Origin: Candidatus Magnetaquicoccus inordinatus
GTDB taxonomy: Bacteria > Pseudomonadota > Magnetococcia > Magnetococcales > Magnetaquicoccaceae
Assembly: GCF_004217665.1 (NCBI RefSeq)
Contig: NZ_RXIU01000008.1
Span: forward strand, 1 to 44,671
Length of the DNA stretch: 44,671 nucleotides
Direction: 5' to 3'
The translations under genes were made by a program, and so were the position numbers. Each line of letters starts with the position of its first letter. The first letter of the stretch is position 1. This document shows, piece after piece, positions 44,593 to 44,671 of the stretch. The notes under the pieces were generated by a model. That model ran no database searches. It was not told the DNA's origin and worked only from the letters and a program-made list of their open reading frames with translations.

Positions 44593-44671
44593 CACCTCCC
44601 CTCCCCAAAGAGGGTATCGGCCACCCCGGCAATGAAAGGAATCTTCCAGGATTGATTCAACGCCACGGAAA
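44592..44671 (-). CDS. Second MmsF-type gene, 3' end only (runs off right edge)
   Basis: The last 25 codons (SVALNQSWKIPFIAGVADTL to FGEGR, then TGA at 44594-44592) are identical to the end of the gene at 35024-35347, except that the stop falls one codon earlier. The rest lies beyond the window. It is coupled to the 36-residue peptide downstream. Confidence 0.85.
   Translation of the reverse strand, partial: SVALNQSWKIPFIAGVADTLFGEGR
44595..44671 (-). repeat. 77-bp exact direct repeat (copy 2, at right edge)
   Basis: The bases are identical to 35030-35106 in the same orientation and reach the edge of the window. The two copies enclose about 9.5 kb: mamD, the zorABC-like genes, the regulator and the small peptide. 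Confidence 0.95.

Overview
This window looks like part of a magnetosome island from a magnetotactic alphaproteobacterium or Magnetococcales-type relative. Almost every gene lies on the minus strand. Positions 36194-18110 hold a near-complete magnetosome core set, read in the order mamD, a mmsF-type gene, mamH, mamI, mamE, a large acidic gene in the mamJ position, mamK, a mamF-type gene, mamL, M, N, O, P, A, Q, B, S, T. This order, with mamF and mamL between mamK and mamM and without a separate mamJ/mamG/mamR, is what I recall for Magnetococcus-type bacteria. The assignment to an organism is inference from gene content and order.

Region by region (right to left, the direction of transcription). 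44671-37950/36682: the 3' end of a second mmsF-type gene, a 36-residue membrane peptide, a DtxR/FeoA iron-responsive regulator, then three tightly packed genes that look like the ZorA, ZorB and ZorC components of Zorya anti-phage systems. There is no ZorD helicase. The ZorC-like protein ends in a domain resembling the CheA phosphotransfer (Hpt) domain. 36681-36195: non-coding leader with a good sigma70-like promoter. 36194-16608: the magnetosome genes, followed by two genes I do not recognise. 16621-4973: a dense signalling block that overlaps the end of the magnetosome operon. It contains a hybrid histidine kinase, a response regulator, a PilZ/STAS-like protein, a kinase-less CheA-like membrane protein, a response regulator fused to hemerythrin, a tandem CZB (zinc/redox-sensing) protein, a frameshifted Sel1-repeat protein, an ODP-type diiron oxygen-sensor homologue and another histidine kinase. 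4820-1: a DUF486 membrane protein, a degraded fragment, an Rpn/DUF4351-type nuclease, a decayed IS4-family transposase, and the start of a secreted alpha/beta hydrolase running off the left edge.

How the genes may work together. The magnetosome proteins invaginate and organise membranes (MamI, L, Q, B), transport iron and protons (MamB, M, H, N), control redox state (the CXXCH proteins MamE, P, T), process and sort proteins (MamE, O), coat the vesicle (MamA), shape crystals (MamD, MmsF, MamS) and align the chain (MamK and perhaps the acidic mamJ-position protein). The adjoining signalling block contains several domains known to sense oxygen or redox (hemerythrin, ODP, CZB), so it may couple oxygen to magnetosome formation or to magneto-aerotaxis. 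The ZorABC-like motor next to an iron regulator, bracketed by two nearly identical mmsF-type sequences, is the most unusual part of the window.
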